Positions 39,401-51,400 of a stretch of 64,000 nt of DNA are shown here, in pieces. Origin of the DNA: Vitellaria paradoxa (Eukaryota; Streptophyta; Magnoliopsida; Ericales; Sapotaceae). Under the pieces are notes generated by a model, which was not told the origin of the DNA, made no database searches, and worked only from the letters and a program-made list of their open reading frames with translations. The first letter of the stretch is position 1, and every line of letters begins with the position of its first letter. The translations under genes and the position numbers were made by a program. The stretch spans positions 434,001 through 498,000 of the forward strand of contig JAINTL010000049.1 of assembly GCA_019916065.1 (NCBI GenBank). Reading direction: 5' to 3'.

Positions 39401-42400
39401 ATTTATAGTGAGAGACACTCTCCTATATATGGTAAACCTATCAATCATAATCAATTACAATTAATTACAATACTCTAATTACATAAATAAATTCCTACAA
39501 ATCCTCCTGCAAATCCTCTTATTAGTTCAAATCAGCCAACACTCTCCCTCAAGCTGGGGAATAGATATTCTTCAATCCCAGCTTGCTTGTGATCTTTTGA
39601 AAAATTGGACTTCGTAACCCTTTAGTCAAAACATCCGCAAGCTGATCTTTTGTAGGGATATAAGGGGTACATATAAGGCCACCGTCAAGCTTCTCCTTTA
39701 TGAAATGCCTATCAATTTTCACGTGTTTAGTTCTGTCATGTTGAACTAGGTTATGAGCTATGTTGAGTGCAGATTTATTATCACTGTAAAGTTTTATTGG
39801 TCTCTCCCATTTGATCTTTAAATCTTCCAAAATAATTTTTAGCCATAGCACCTCACAAATTCCTAGAGCCATCGATCGAAATTCAGTCTCAGTACTTGAT
39901 CTTGCCACAACAGGTTGTTTCTTGCTCCTCCAAGTTACTAGATTACTGCCAAGGAAGGTGAGATATCCAGATGTTGACCTACGGTCTATAACTGAACCAG
40001 CATAATCAGCATCTGTGTAAACTTCTATTTCCACCCTTACGCCCTTTTTGAAAAAAATTCCTTTACCAGGATTACCTTTCAAATATTGCAATATTCTGTT
40101 CACTGCACGGAGGTGAACCTCTTTGGGATTTTGCATAAACTGACTTACCATACTCACAGCATAGGCTATGTTTGGCCTTGTGTGAGACAGGTAAATTAGT
40201 TTTCCAACTAGACGTTGATACATGCCTCTATCAATGGATTCACCTTATGCACATTCCCAAATTTTGTGATTAGGCTCAATTGGAGTATCTGATGGTTTAC
40301 ATCCCAACTTGCCTGTTTCTTCCAAAAGATCCAAAATATACTTTTGCTATGAAATGCAAATTCCTTCTTTAGACTGAGCCACTTCAATCCTAAGAAAGTA
40401 TTTCAACTTCCCAAGATCCTTAATTTCGAATTCTTCTGACAAATATTTCTAAAGAGCTTCTCTTTCTTCTAAATCATCTCCAGTTACAATAATGTCATCC
40501 TCATAAACTATCACAGCTGTGACTCTCCCTAGAGTTGAATGTTTGATGAATGGTGTGTGGTCACCTTGACTCTGCTTGAATTTCCTCTTTTGCATCGCCT
40601 TGGTGAACTTTCCAAACCATGCTCGGGGAGACTGCTTAAGCCCATATAATGCATTTTTTAGTTTGCACACTTGACCTTCTCTTTTATTCATGCCAAAGCC
40701 AGGTGGAATCTCTATATAAATTTCTTCTTCAAGATCTCCGTGTAGAAATGCATTCTTCACATCAAATTGCTGTAAGGGCCAGTCATAGTTTGCAGCTAAG
40801 GATAATAATACTCTTATAGTATTCATTTTTGCCACTGGTGCAAAAGTCTCTTGATAGTCTATTCCATAGGTCTGAGTGTACCCTTTAGCTACTAGTCTTG
40901 CTTTATATCTTTCGATAGATCCATCTGAATTGTACTTTACTGTGAAGACCCATTTGCAACCTACCGGTTTCTTTCCAGTTGGTTACTCCACTAGTTCCCA
41001 TGTCTTATTCTTTTCCAAAGCCTCCATCTCAACCCTCATAGCTTGTCTCCATTCCTCCTTGCCAAGTGCCTCAGATAGAGATTGTGGAATAGCTACAGAG
41101 TTCAAATGAGTGAGGAAGCTTCTGTGTGACTCAAATAATTTTTCAAAGGACACAAAGTTAGATAGAGGATGTTGGGTACATTTTCTCACACCTTTTCTGG
41201 TAGCTATAGGTAGGTCTAAATTGGAAACAAAGGGAGAGACTTTAATAGAAGGGCTTACCTCAGTTCCAAGTGAAGAGTCAGATTTTTGAACATGCACAGG
41301 ATCATCCACCGGTTTCACTCTCCTTGAATATACCTGTAATGGCTGTGTGACAGGAGGAGGAATTGTTGACTCTGTAAAGGGTGATTCATTAGGAATTGAT
41401 TCACTGGGAGTAGAGCCAGGAATAGGATCAAACTGATAAGTTTTGTTGAGAATGGATGGCTCTTTCAAAAAGGACTCCTTATCTTCCAATCCAACTATCT
41501 CCCCCTGAAGATAAGGATCAGAGAAATAGCTCTCTTGTTCAGCAAAAGTGACATCTGCAGAAATGTAGGTTTTGCCAGTTGTAGGATTGTAACACTTATA
41601 CCCTTTTTGAGTAGAAGAATATCTGATAAAGGCACATTTGGTCGCTCTAGGGTCCAATTTACTCCAACTGTGAGAATGAACATGAACAAAGGAAACACAT
41701 CCAAAGACTCTAGGAGGCAACTTAGTAGAAAGATGGACATTGGGAAAATATCTAGCAAGAACATTTATTGGACTTTTGAAGTCAAATACCCGAGAAGGAG
41801 TACGATTGATGACATGAGCAGCAGTTAGAACAGCTTCCCCCCGAATCTCTTTGGAACATGATTTTGAAATAGGAGGGCTCGAGTAGATGCTGGGAGATGA
41901 CCATTCTTCCTTTCAGCTATACCATTTTGCTGAGGTGTATCGACACATGAAGATTCATGAACAATCCCTTCTTTTTGAAAGTAAGTTGACAAGGTTTGAT
42001 TAAAATAATCTCTAGCATTGTCTATCCTTATTCTTTTAATTCCCACATCAAACTGAGTTTTGATCATGTTACAAAAAATGGAAAAAATGTTTCTTATGTC
42101 AGATTTCTGTTTAAGAAGACAAATCCAAGTAACTCGGGTGCAATCATCTATAAAAGAGACAAACCAACGAGCCCCTGAGATATTAGGAACACAAGATAGA
42201 CCCCAAATATCACTGTGAGAATGGAACACAGGATCTCTTATTATTCAAAGGAAAAGAAACACGACGATGTTTAGCGAACTCACAAACTTGACAATGAAAA
42301 TCTTCTATCTTAGTATCTTTAAACAAGTTTGGAAACATAAAACTAAGAGTACGAAATGAAGGATGCCCAAATCGAAAATGATAGAGCCAAATTTGATCTT

Positions 42401-45400
42401 TATTCGAATGAGACAAAAAAGAAAGTCTTGATGACTTGTTTCCAGCTCGCTCATTGCCATCAGGTAACTCAAGGTAGTAAAGTCCATGTTCTGCCCTAGC
42501 ATGTCCAATCGTCTTCCTTGTAACTTGGTCTTGAAAAAGACGAGTTATGAGAAAAAGTAACATTACAGTTCAAATCCTTTGACAATTGATAAACAGACAC
42601 GAGGTTGGTGGACAGCTTAGGTACATGGAGTACATTTTTAAGAGTAATAAATGGGCTTAAAACAATGTCTCCTTGTCCAGAAACAGTGGCTAATGACCCG
42701 TCGGCAATAATAATTTTTCTATTGCTAGGACATGGTTGATATGTAATAAACTTATGTGCAGAATGGGTCATATGATCTGTCGCTCCAGAATCAATAATCC
42801 AGGCATTTGACAGATTGGAATTAGAAGCACTCAAAGCATATAAGGAGTGAGGATTACCTTATTTTGCTAAGGAACATGTACCTGAGGCCTTTTTCTAATG
42901 AATCAAGGAGTAATTTCAGCCCTTTTCATTGCTAGGCTGGGTTTCTTCTTCCTTGGTCTGAGTCACATAACCCTGACTCCTCTGAATGTTGTTTTTGGAA
43001 TTCTGATTCCACTGGGAACTTGGAGGCTTTCCATGAAGTTTCCAACACTGTTCTTTAGTATGACGGGGCTTTTTGCAATGGGAACACCAAAGGCCATCCT
43101 TACTAGAAGACTTGCCTTCGGTTTTTCCATTATCTGAACCAGTAGTGTTTGAGACTGAGAATTTCTTATCTTTATTTTTCCCAGCCATAGCTGACCCCTC
43201 AATTGGTGATGAGTATAGCATGACTCCCCTGCGACTTTCCTCAGCATTGATGATGGAAATGGCTTCATTGAGTGAGGGTAGTTCTTTCCTTCCCAATATT
43301 TGGACTCTTACTTGATCAAACTCTGTGTTCAACCCAACAAGAAACTCATATACATGTTCTTTCTCAATGAATTTCTTTAGCGTAGTTGCATCTTCACTAC
43401 ACTTCATATCAATGCACCGATAGTGATCCATTTCTTGCCATAAACCTTTTAACATGTTGGCATACTCTGTGACAGAGCATCCTCCTTGTTTAGTGCCAGA
43501 AATCGTAGTCTTGATTTCAAAAATGCGAGCAGCATCCCCAACCTTGGAGTACGTCTGTTTAGCAGCATCCCATATGTCTTTTGCAGTTGGAAGAAATAGG
43601 CAAGTTGGAAGAAACATAAAAGTATCACTGATCTCAAGTAGCATAGAACTCCAAAGCCAGGACATAACCATGGAGTCCTCTTCATCCTATGCATCGAATG
43701 TTAGGTCTCCCCTTTTAGGTCCAGTTCCAAGTAGATGGCTTAGCTTTCCTTTCCCCTTCAAAAAAGTTTGAACCAATTGAGACCACTTTATGTAATTCTT
43801 ACCATTCAACCTGTAGGCAGATTGAATGCTTGGCAAGTCTCCTCCTGTTGAGCTGAAAATAGTCGCCTCATTTTGAGGCTGGGAGGTGACTGATTTTTCT
43901 GTCAAATCTGACATCATGTAGAGAAGGGTATATGGAGAAAAATAAAACTAACCAGAGAGGAAATTTTCTCAGGCTTGAAACAGAGTAAGAGCTGTCTAGC
44001 ACACTTGCACAGACTTCTAGGTTACTGAAAAATTGAGCCAGTCAAAGAAAAATTGTAGAAATGGAGAAAGAACACCTGGGCAAGGAAGATAAAATGCTGG
44101 CGATCAGATCTAGAGAACGGCAGTGGACAATAGTGTCTCGCACGCCCTCACGCGTCGGCGCGTGGGGTCGGCAGACAGCTTCTTTGGCGGCGCGTGGCGC
44201 GGCGGCTAGCGATGGTCTTCTGGTATTCTGCTGATCGGAACCCTCTGAGCACGTTTGCCAAACACGTGTGTGCTGAAGATAAAGAAGAATGTGACAATGA
44301 AGGCCGGGCAGTGAAGAGGCAATGAAGTTGCAGTGAAGAGACAGTGAAGGGTTTACGCAATGAAGGTTGTAAACCCTATTCCCAGAAGAGCTTCTGCAGC
44401 TCTGATACCATGAGGAAAAAAAAGAATAGTTTTTTATTCATATCTTCAATCTATAGTGTTACATATCCTATTTATAGTGAGAGACACTCTCCTATATATG
44501 GTAAACCTATCAGTTATAATCAATTACAATTAATTACAATACTCTAATTACATAAACAAATTCCTACAAATCCTCCTACAAATCCTCTAATCAATTCAAA
44601 TCAGCCAACAAGGTGAATGAAAACTAAGTTGCTAGAAGTACACGAGTGTTTTTAAGGAGCCTACTGGGTTGCCACTTCTAAGGGGACATGAACACAGGAT
44701 AATATTGCGGAAGGGTGCCAATCCCCTATCTGTTAGGCCTTACAGATGTCCCCATTACCAGAAGGAGGAGATTAAAAAAATTGTCCAAGAATTATTAAAG
44801 TCTGGGCTAATCCAACTAAGTCAATCACCATTTTTCTCTCCAGTCATCTTGGTTAGGAAAGCTAATGGTACTTGGAGGATGTATGTGAACTATAGGGCCT
44901 TGAATCAGGTGACCATAAAGGATAAATATTCTATTCTAGTAGTTGATGAATTATTGGATGAATTGAATGGACCATTATTTTTCAAAGCTGGATTTTAGAT
45001 CAGGCTATCATCAAATTAGAATGGTGGAATAGGACAGAGAAAAAACTGCTTTTAGAGCCCAAGCTAGTCATTATGAGCTTTTGTCATGCCTTTTGTCTTG
45101 ACTAATGCACCAACGACATTCCAAAGTCTTATGAATGATGTGTTCAGGCCTTATTTAGGAAAATTTGTTGTGGATTTTTTTTTTTTTTTTTGGGATGATA
45201 TATTGATTTATAGTATAAGTGAGGAGGAGCATTGGGGTCATCTAGATATTGTTCTAGGGATTTTTAGGAAGTATAGTTTGTATGCTAAGGAATCAAAATA
45301 CAGATTTGCTTATTAAGAGGTAGATTATTTGGGACATTTGATTTCTAAACAGGGAGTTGAAGCAGATCCTAAAAAATTTCAGGCTATGGTGGATTGGCCT

Positions 45401-48400
45401 ACTCCTACTTCTATTAAATCTTTGAAAGGTTTTTTGGGTTATATTGGGTACTACATGGTGTTCATTAAGGGATATGGGAGAATTGCTAGACCTCTAATAG
45501 ATTTATTGAAGAAGAATGCTTTTAAATGGAGTGAGATAGCTGAAAAGGCTTTTAAGGATCTGAAGGCAGTGATAACTAATCCTCCAGTTTTAGCATTACC
45601 TAATTTTTCTAAGGTTTTTTTTTGTAAAATGTGATGCCTCAAGTGTAGGGATTGGGGCAGTCTTTATGAAAGAAAGAAGGCCTAGTCCTATCACTTTCAT
45701 GATCAAGCCACAAGCTTGGCCAATCACGCTCGTCCATCAGTTGAGAGATGGATGGCTGGTGATACATACAGCTTTAATGAATAAGACAATGTGGCAATTG
45801 AGCAATTGAAGGGACAAAAGGCAGTTGGATGCACGAGAGGCTAGTTAAGTTATTTTCTTGAAGTGGCAATTCAGTCCTTTCTGCCAACGCTGCATTGAAG
45901 ATGGCCAAACCTCTCATCTGGGCAAGGGTAAGGCAACCTAGGCCTAAAAGAGACCAGGCCCACAATCCAATGGATTAAGCATCACAATTCAAACAAACTG
46001 CTAGCTCATATAGTAAATCCAAACCTGAATGCAGCCCAGTCACACATGGGTCATTCAAAGAGCCCAATTTCCATTATTACATATAAGTCCAATTTAGTAA
46101 TCGTATTATAAATTGTAAAATTATAAGTAGGGTTGGATATGAAAAATTTTGTACAAATTGCTGACTTGCAGATGACATTACCACCCTCAAAAGTGGGTTT
46201 CTCTCATTTGATCAATCTACTTCAACTTTCCTGCATCTTTTTCCATCTTCTTTCATTTTCTTGCTAAATAAACACCATCATAAGAAAACCAAAGGGATCC
46301 GGGAAGGGTCTTCATCAATATCTTTTCAACTGACTATAAGAAAATTGAATGGGGCTAATTACAGTTAGTCTAAGGCTGTCAGGATTATTTTGGCAGGTTA
46401 TGGCAAACAAAAGCAACTCACTAAGGTAGCCCTAGCCTCAACTAACAAAGGATAGCAAAGGATGCACAAATTGTTAGTCTTTTTTGGAATTCAATAGAAC
46501 CTCACGTTGCTAATATGTGTCCCCACTTGAATAGTTGAAAGAAAATTTGGAAATATGTCCGTATATTATTTTCCAGTGACTTAACTTGTATGTATGATTT
46601 ATCTCATGAGTTCTTTCAGTTACAACAGGCTGGTAGGCTAGTTATAGACTATTTTGCTTTCCTAAAACAAGTCTATGAGGAGTTGAACTCAATTCAACCA
46701 TTATCAACGAATATTCATGATATGCAAAAATAACGTGAGCATATGATGGTATTTCGGTTCCTTGCAGGCCTTAATCCTGAATTTGAGCCACTGAAGGCTT
46801 TGATACTTGGTGGAGCTTCATTCCCTTCTTTTGCTAAGACCTATTCGAGAGTTTTGTGAGCTACATCTCGAGATTATTCAATTTGTTTAGATCCCTCTCA
46901 ATCTGCACTTGTTAATCATATGCCCCCATCGCATAATGACAGACGTAGTAATCATGGTGGGTGACGTGGACGTGGACATGGACAAGGGGGATGTGGCAAA
47001 GGATCTCAACCTTGGTGTACACATTGCGATAATCTTGGGCATACCTAGGAGAAGTGTTGGGATTTGATTGGTATAGTCCCACATGTGGCACATATAACCT
47101 CTTCAAATCCTCCTACAGCCGCATCTACGACTAGCAAGCATCCACAAACTGTAACTCCTTATGAAGAAGTGTATCCAAGGCTCCTATAATAGCAGATAGC
47201 TCATTGGGCCTCTCTCCCTTCTGCTTCCTTTGTTCATCAAGGTAATTCTATTATATATCTCTCCACTCATTCTTCTTCCTCCCGGATTATAAACTCTGGT
47301 GCTTTTAACCATATATCTAGAACATCTACATTATTTTCTGATATTTAATATTCTACCTCTCTCCCAACAGTTTCTTTAGTCAATTGGTCAACTAACTCAG
47401 TTGATGGTGTTGGTACAGTGATTCCTTCGCCTTCCCTTTCTCTAGTTTCAGTTTTATATGTTCCTTCCTTTCTTTTTAATCTAATGTCGATTAGTATACT
47501 TACCAAGCACCATAACTGTTCAATGACCTTCTTTCCCAATTCCATTGTTATTCAAGATATGACACAAGGGAGAAGATTGGCAGAGGCATAAAGCTGAAGA
47601 AGTTTAATATCTTGATACATTTGTAACTTGAGCTTGTCTTGCAAAAGCTTCCCCTGTAGAGATTCATTATCGTCTTGATCATCCATTTTTGGATAGGCTA
47701 AAGTCCATGGTTCCTAGTTTACAGCATTTATAGTGTTTGAATTGTGAGTCCTATCAATTGGGAAAGCATCATCATGTGCCTTTTGCTTCTTGAATCAGTA
47801 ATAGGTCATCGAGTTTATTTTCATTAGTCCATTCAAATGTTTGGGGTCCTAGTTGAGTTACTTCAAAGTTGGTATTTCGATATTTTGTTACTTTTGTGGA
47901 TAATTTTTCAAGAATTACATGGATTTGTTCAATGAAAGATCATTCTGAGTTGTTTTCTATTTTTCAAGCTTTCTGTGCCGAAATTAAAACCAGTTTAATG
48001 TACCTTTGTGAATTCTTTGTAGTGATAATGCAAAATAATATTTTTTTAAACTTTTTGTTGATTTGATGACCTCTTCTAGTGTGCTCCATCAATTTTTTTG
48101 TTCCCATACATCACAACAAATGGGGTTGCTGAAAGAGAATTTGCTTCATATTAAAGCAATTTGTTGTCTGTTTTAACTGCATATTATTTAATCAATCACA
48201 TGCCCTTTTCTATTCTCAAAGAATTAACCATTATTTTGTGGTGTTTCCTAACAAACCTTTGTTTTCTCTTCCACCTCAGATTTTTGGGTGTGTTTCATTT
48301 GTTCATTAGCTTGCCCTTGGGATTGATAAATTGGATACCTGTGCTCATAAGTACATCTTTTAGGGTATTCTAGGTTACAAAAGAGTTATCGATGTTACAG

Positions 48401-51400
48401 TCCTCTTAACTAATTTTGTATTTGTGTAGATATCACTTTCTTTGAGTTTATTCTACTCTTTTCTCAACCTCAATCTCAATTTATTCTTAATGAGAATCCT
48501 CCTTTCCTCTTATCCCAGTTGAGTCTATTTCAGTCAGTCACCATTCTCCTGTGAGTTCATCTAGTCATTTGTTTCGTCCTAATTTGCATGTGTCAACTAG
48601 TTCCACCTCCTGCTTTTTGTGCTCCGCCAATAGCTTATCCTATGTCGTGTACTCATGTAAGTGATTTAGATGTTCTTATTGCTCTTCAAAAGGGTAAACG
48701 TTCTTGCACCTCTCATCTTATCTCTAATTTTGTGTGTTATGGTACATAAACACTTTCATATCATTCATTTATTACATATTTATCCTCTGTTTCTATTCCT
48801 AAATCTATTTTTGAAACACTTTCTCACCCTGAGTGGCATTCTGCAATGGAAGAATAAACATCGGCTTTTCAAACTAATGATAATAGGGGCCTTGTTCCTT
48901 TTTTGCTGATAAGTCAATGGTTGGTTGTTGTTGGGTATATACTATCTTAAAGACGTGTTTGGTAGCAAAATGGTATACCTAAGTTTATGGTTTGAATTTC
49001 TCTAAGACTTTTTCTCTTGTTGTTAAGATTACCTTTGTTCGTCTTATTATTTCTTTAGCTACAGTTTATTATTGGTTTTTACATCAACTTGATATGAAAA
49101 ATGTCTTTCTTTATGGTGATCTTGCTGAGGAAATCTATATGGAGCAACCTCTTGGGTTTATTGCTTAAGGGGAGCCTGGGTTGGTTCATAAGCTGAAGAA
49201 ATCGTTATATGGCTTGGAACAGTCTCCTTTGGCATGGTTTGGCAGGTTTAGCACTGTTGTCACTGAACTTGGCTTAGTTTGTTGTGGAGTAGATCATTTA
49301 GTATTTTATTATCATTCTTCTAAATGATGGATTTGGCTCATCGTGTATGTAGATGACATTGTTATTACAGGTGATAATTCATAGGGCATTACTGACCTCA
49401 AGTTGTTTCCTTTAGAGTAAGTTTAGTACCAAAGATTTGGATCCATTGAGATACTTTTTGGGAATTGAGATTGCCCGGTCAGGTGCGGGTATTTCTCTCT
49501 CTTAAAGAAATTATGTTCTTGATTTGTTGACTGAGACAAGTATGTTAGGTTCTAAATCTATGGACACTCTAATGGATCCAAATGCTAAGTTGCTTGCTGA
49601 TATGATCCTAACTAGTATTAGAGGTTAGTTAGAAAAGTAAACTATTTCAAAGTCACCAGAACTGATATATATTTTGCCACAAATGTGATCCGTTTGTTCT
49701 TAAAATCACCTCATAGTAGTCATTTGGATGATGTTTGGATTTTAAGATACCTGAAAGGTGCACCTGGCAAATGTTTATTATACAAGGACAATGGACACAC
49801 TTTAGTTTAGAGATACTGTTGCAGACTGGGTTAGGTCACCATCAGATAGACGATCTACTACTGTATTGTTCTTTGTTGGAGATAATCTAGTGTCCTAAAA
49901 GAGTAAAAAGCGGACTGTAGTAGCATGGTCAAGTACAAAGCTAGATTATAGAGTCATAGTACAAACATCTTGTGAGTTGATCTGAATACAACATGTTAAA
50001 AGTATTAGGAGTTAATCATTCACCCCACGGAGTTACTATGTGATAATTAGACTATAGTTCATATTGCCTCTAATCTGGTATTTTATAAAAGGACAAAACA
50101 TATTGAGGTCGATTGTCATTTTGTTAGAGAAAAGATTTTACAAAATGTAATCAAAACTGATCATGTGAAGTCTGAAGACAAACTTGCTAATTTGTTTACT
50201 AGGCCTTTGGGGGAGTAAGATTTATTTGTGACAAGTTCGGAACATATGATATGTATGCTCCAGCTTGAACGAAAGTGTCAATGTATATTCATGTTCTTGT
50301 ATCATTGTATTTATTTATCTAGGGGTGATGTATCCAAGTCTAGGAGTAATGTATCTAGTCTAAGTAATCTGTACAGTATTTATTGTATGATTATAAATAA
50401 CAATCCTAGGTAACTCACTTGGGTGTCAAGTCATTCAGTAAATCTCTATTTAGTTTACAATCATTTTGTTAGATAGAAGATCTTCCAGAATATGATTAAA
50501 ACTGCTCATGTGAAGACTGGAAACCAACTTCTTGATTTATTTACGAAAGCTCTTGGGGGAGCGTTAATGCATGTTAATGCATTTATATATTTAGTATAGG
50601 GGTAATTTGGACTATACAAATTGTTTGTATTAAGTATGAATACAAACGTAAACTATCTAATCGGGTGTCTAATCATTCAGTTATCACCTAATTTCTTAAC
50701 AGTTACAAAAAAAGTAGGTTACGCTCTCTCCAAATTGATTCATGATTTGCAGAAATAGTGAGGAGACACTAGATCTTCTATTTCTACATTGCTCTGTTTC
50801 TAGAAGTTTATGTAATACATTAAGAAGGCAAGAGAATGTTGGGTATGCCCTCAGTAAGTAGCAATTTGCTACTAACTAAAAACTTTTGGGGCTTCGGTCG
50901 AGGAAGGTAGGCAAGAACATTATGGAAGTGTGCTACTTTGTCTTAAGATGAATACTATAGAAGGAAAGGAACGGAAAAATCTTCGAAGAGAGATAGTGTG
51001 GTTGAGGATACATGGGATAAAATCAAATTATAGGCTTCTTTTTGGGCCTTGGTCTCTAAATGTTTCAAAGTAATTGCTTTATCTCTAATTAATTTGAGTT
51101 GAAGAAATATCGACCTTTAAGGTGATTTTGTTTCACTGGGTCCTACTTTAGTATGATGGTGGACAACTTTTTCTCCACGACTTGTAATCATCTTTTCCAC
51201 AAATGAAAATTACATTATTTATCAAAAAAATAAATAAAAATTGAATGCTAAGGGAACTACTTAGAGGCAAATTAGACCATAAAAGCCAACTCATTTAAGA
51301 AAAGTGTTGATCCTAGGACAAGTGGCGAGCTTTGTATGGCCTCATTTGTCTAATGGTGCCTATTAGAGACATGATACGATATGTATATGGCAGGTAGATA

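Larger units (their letters stand above)
39342..44610 (-). mobile_element. Copia E, full-length LTR retrotransposon (minus strand), TSD AGGTG
   Basis: The LTRs, 44411-44610 (5') and 39342-39541 (3'), are each 200 bp; I count 7 differences. The flanks AGGTG at 39337-39341 and 44611-44615 are perfect. On the minus strand the primer-binding site TGGTATCAGAGC lies next to the 5' LTR (44399-44410) and the polypurine tract CCCCAGCTTGAGGGAGAG precedes the 3' LTR. It is 5269 bp, a complete Copia length, and all domains are present but mutated. It is the deepest large insertion, sitting in Gypsy D pol. Confidence 0.93.
35545..46315 (+). mobile_element. Gypsy D LTR retrotransposon inside Copia B
   Basis: The 5' LTR runs from TGTTGCAACTCC (35545) to about 36441. 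The partial 3' LTR, 45703-46315, matches 35806-36441 (GATCAAGCCACAAGCTTG onward). The primer-binding site TGGTATCGGAGC is at 36447. The RNase H frame runs straight into the middle of the 3' LTR at 45703, so an internal deletion removed the end of pol and the start of that LTR. The flanks CTATA (35540-35544) and CAATA (46316-46320) are a near TSD. The Copia B motif STI/SFQLT is cut here. An L1 fragment and Copia E are inserted. Confidence 0.82.
34839..50459 (+). mobile_element. Copia B LTR retrotransposon inside Copia A, split by Gypsy D
   Basis: The LTRs, 34839-35017 and 50276-50459, start TGTYAATGTATATTCATG and end TTTACA. The primer-binding site TGGTATCAAAGC is at 35018. The flanks GTCGT (34834-34838) and ATCAT (50460-50464) are a decayed duplication. 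It cuts the Copia A motif IEVDCHFVR between Cys and Phe: the left side reads IEVDCR and the right side reads FVR. The body is interrupted by Gypsy D (35545-46315). It is degenerate throughout. Confidence 0.82.
24954..50701 (+). mobile_element. Copia A LTR retrotransposon (degenerate), split by Copia C and Copia B
   Basis: The LTRs are 24954-25092 and 50563-50701, 139 bp each (TATTGATG.../CGTTAATG... to CTTAATA/CTTAACA), flanked by perfect GTTAC duplications at 24949-24953 and 50702-50706. The primer-binding site TGGTATCAGAG is at 25093. The coding body, 25093-29231, continues at 34534-34838 and again at 50460-50562. It shows gag ([16 protein letters not shown]), a zinc knuckle ([14 protein letters not shown], about 26405), integrase [10 protein letters not shown] (27430), reverse transcriptase ([18 protein letters not shown], 28490) and RNase H. 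It has many stops, so it is old and inactive. Confidence 0.85.
14981..51239 (+). mobile_element. 5'-truncated L1-type LINE hosting the whole insertion nest
   Basis: The L1 body is in three parts: 14981-16649/16658 (end of the pre-RT region and RT), 24187-24953 (C-terminal region) and 50702-51239 (C-terminal region, 3' end and A-rich tail). Its 3' tail CAAAAAAATAAATAAAAA is followed by ATTGAATGCTAAGGGAA (51240-51256). The same sequence with one mismatch, ATTGAATGCTAAGGAAA, lies at 14964-14980, a 17-bp TSD spaced 36 kb apart. Reading frames continue across each inserted element. Without insertions the L1 is about 3 kb, truncated before the RT region. Confidence 0.88.
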
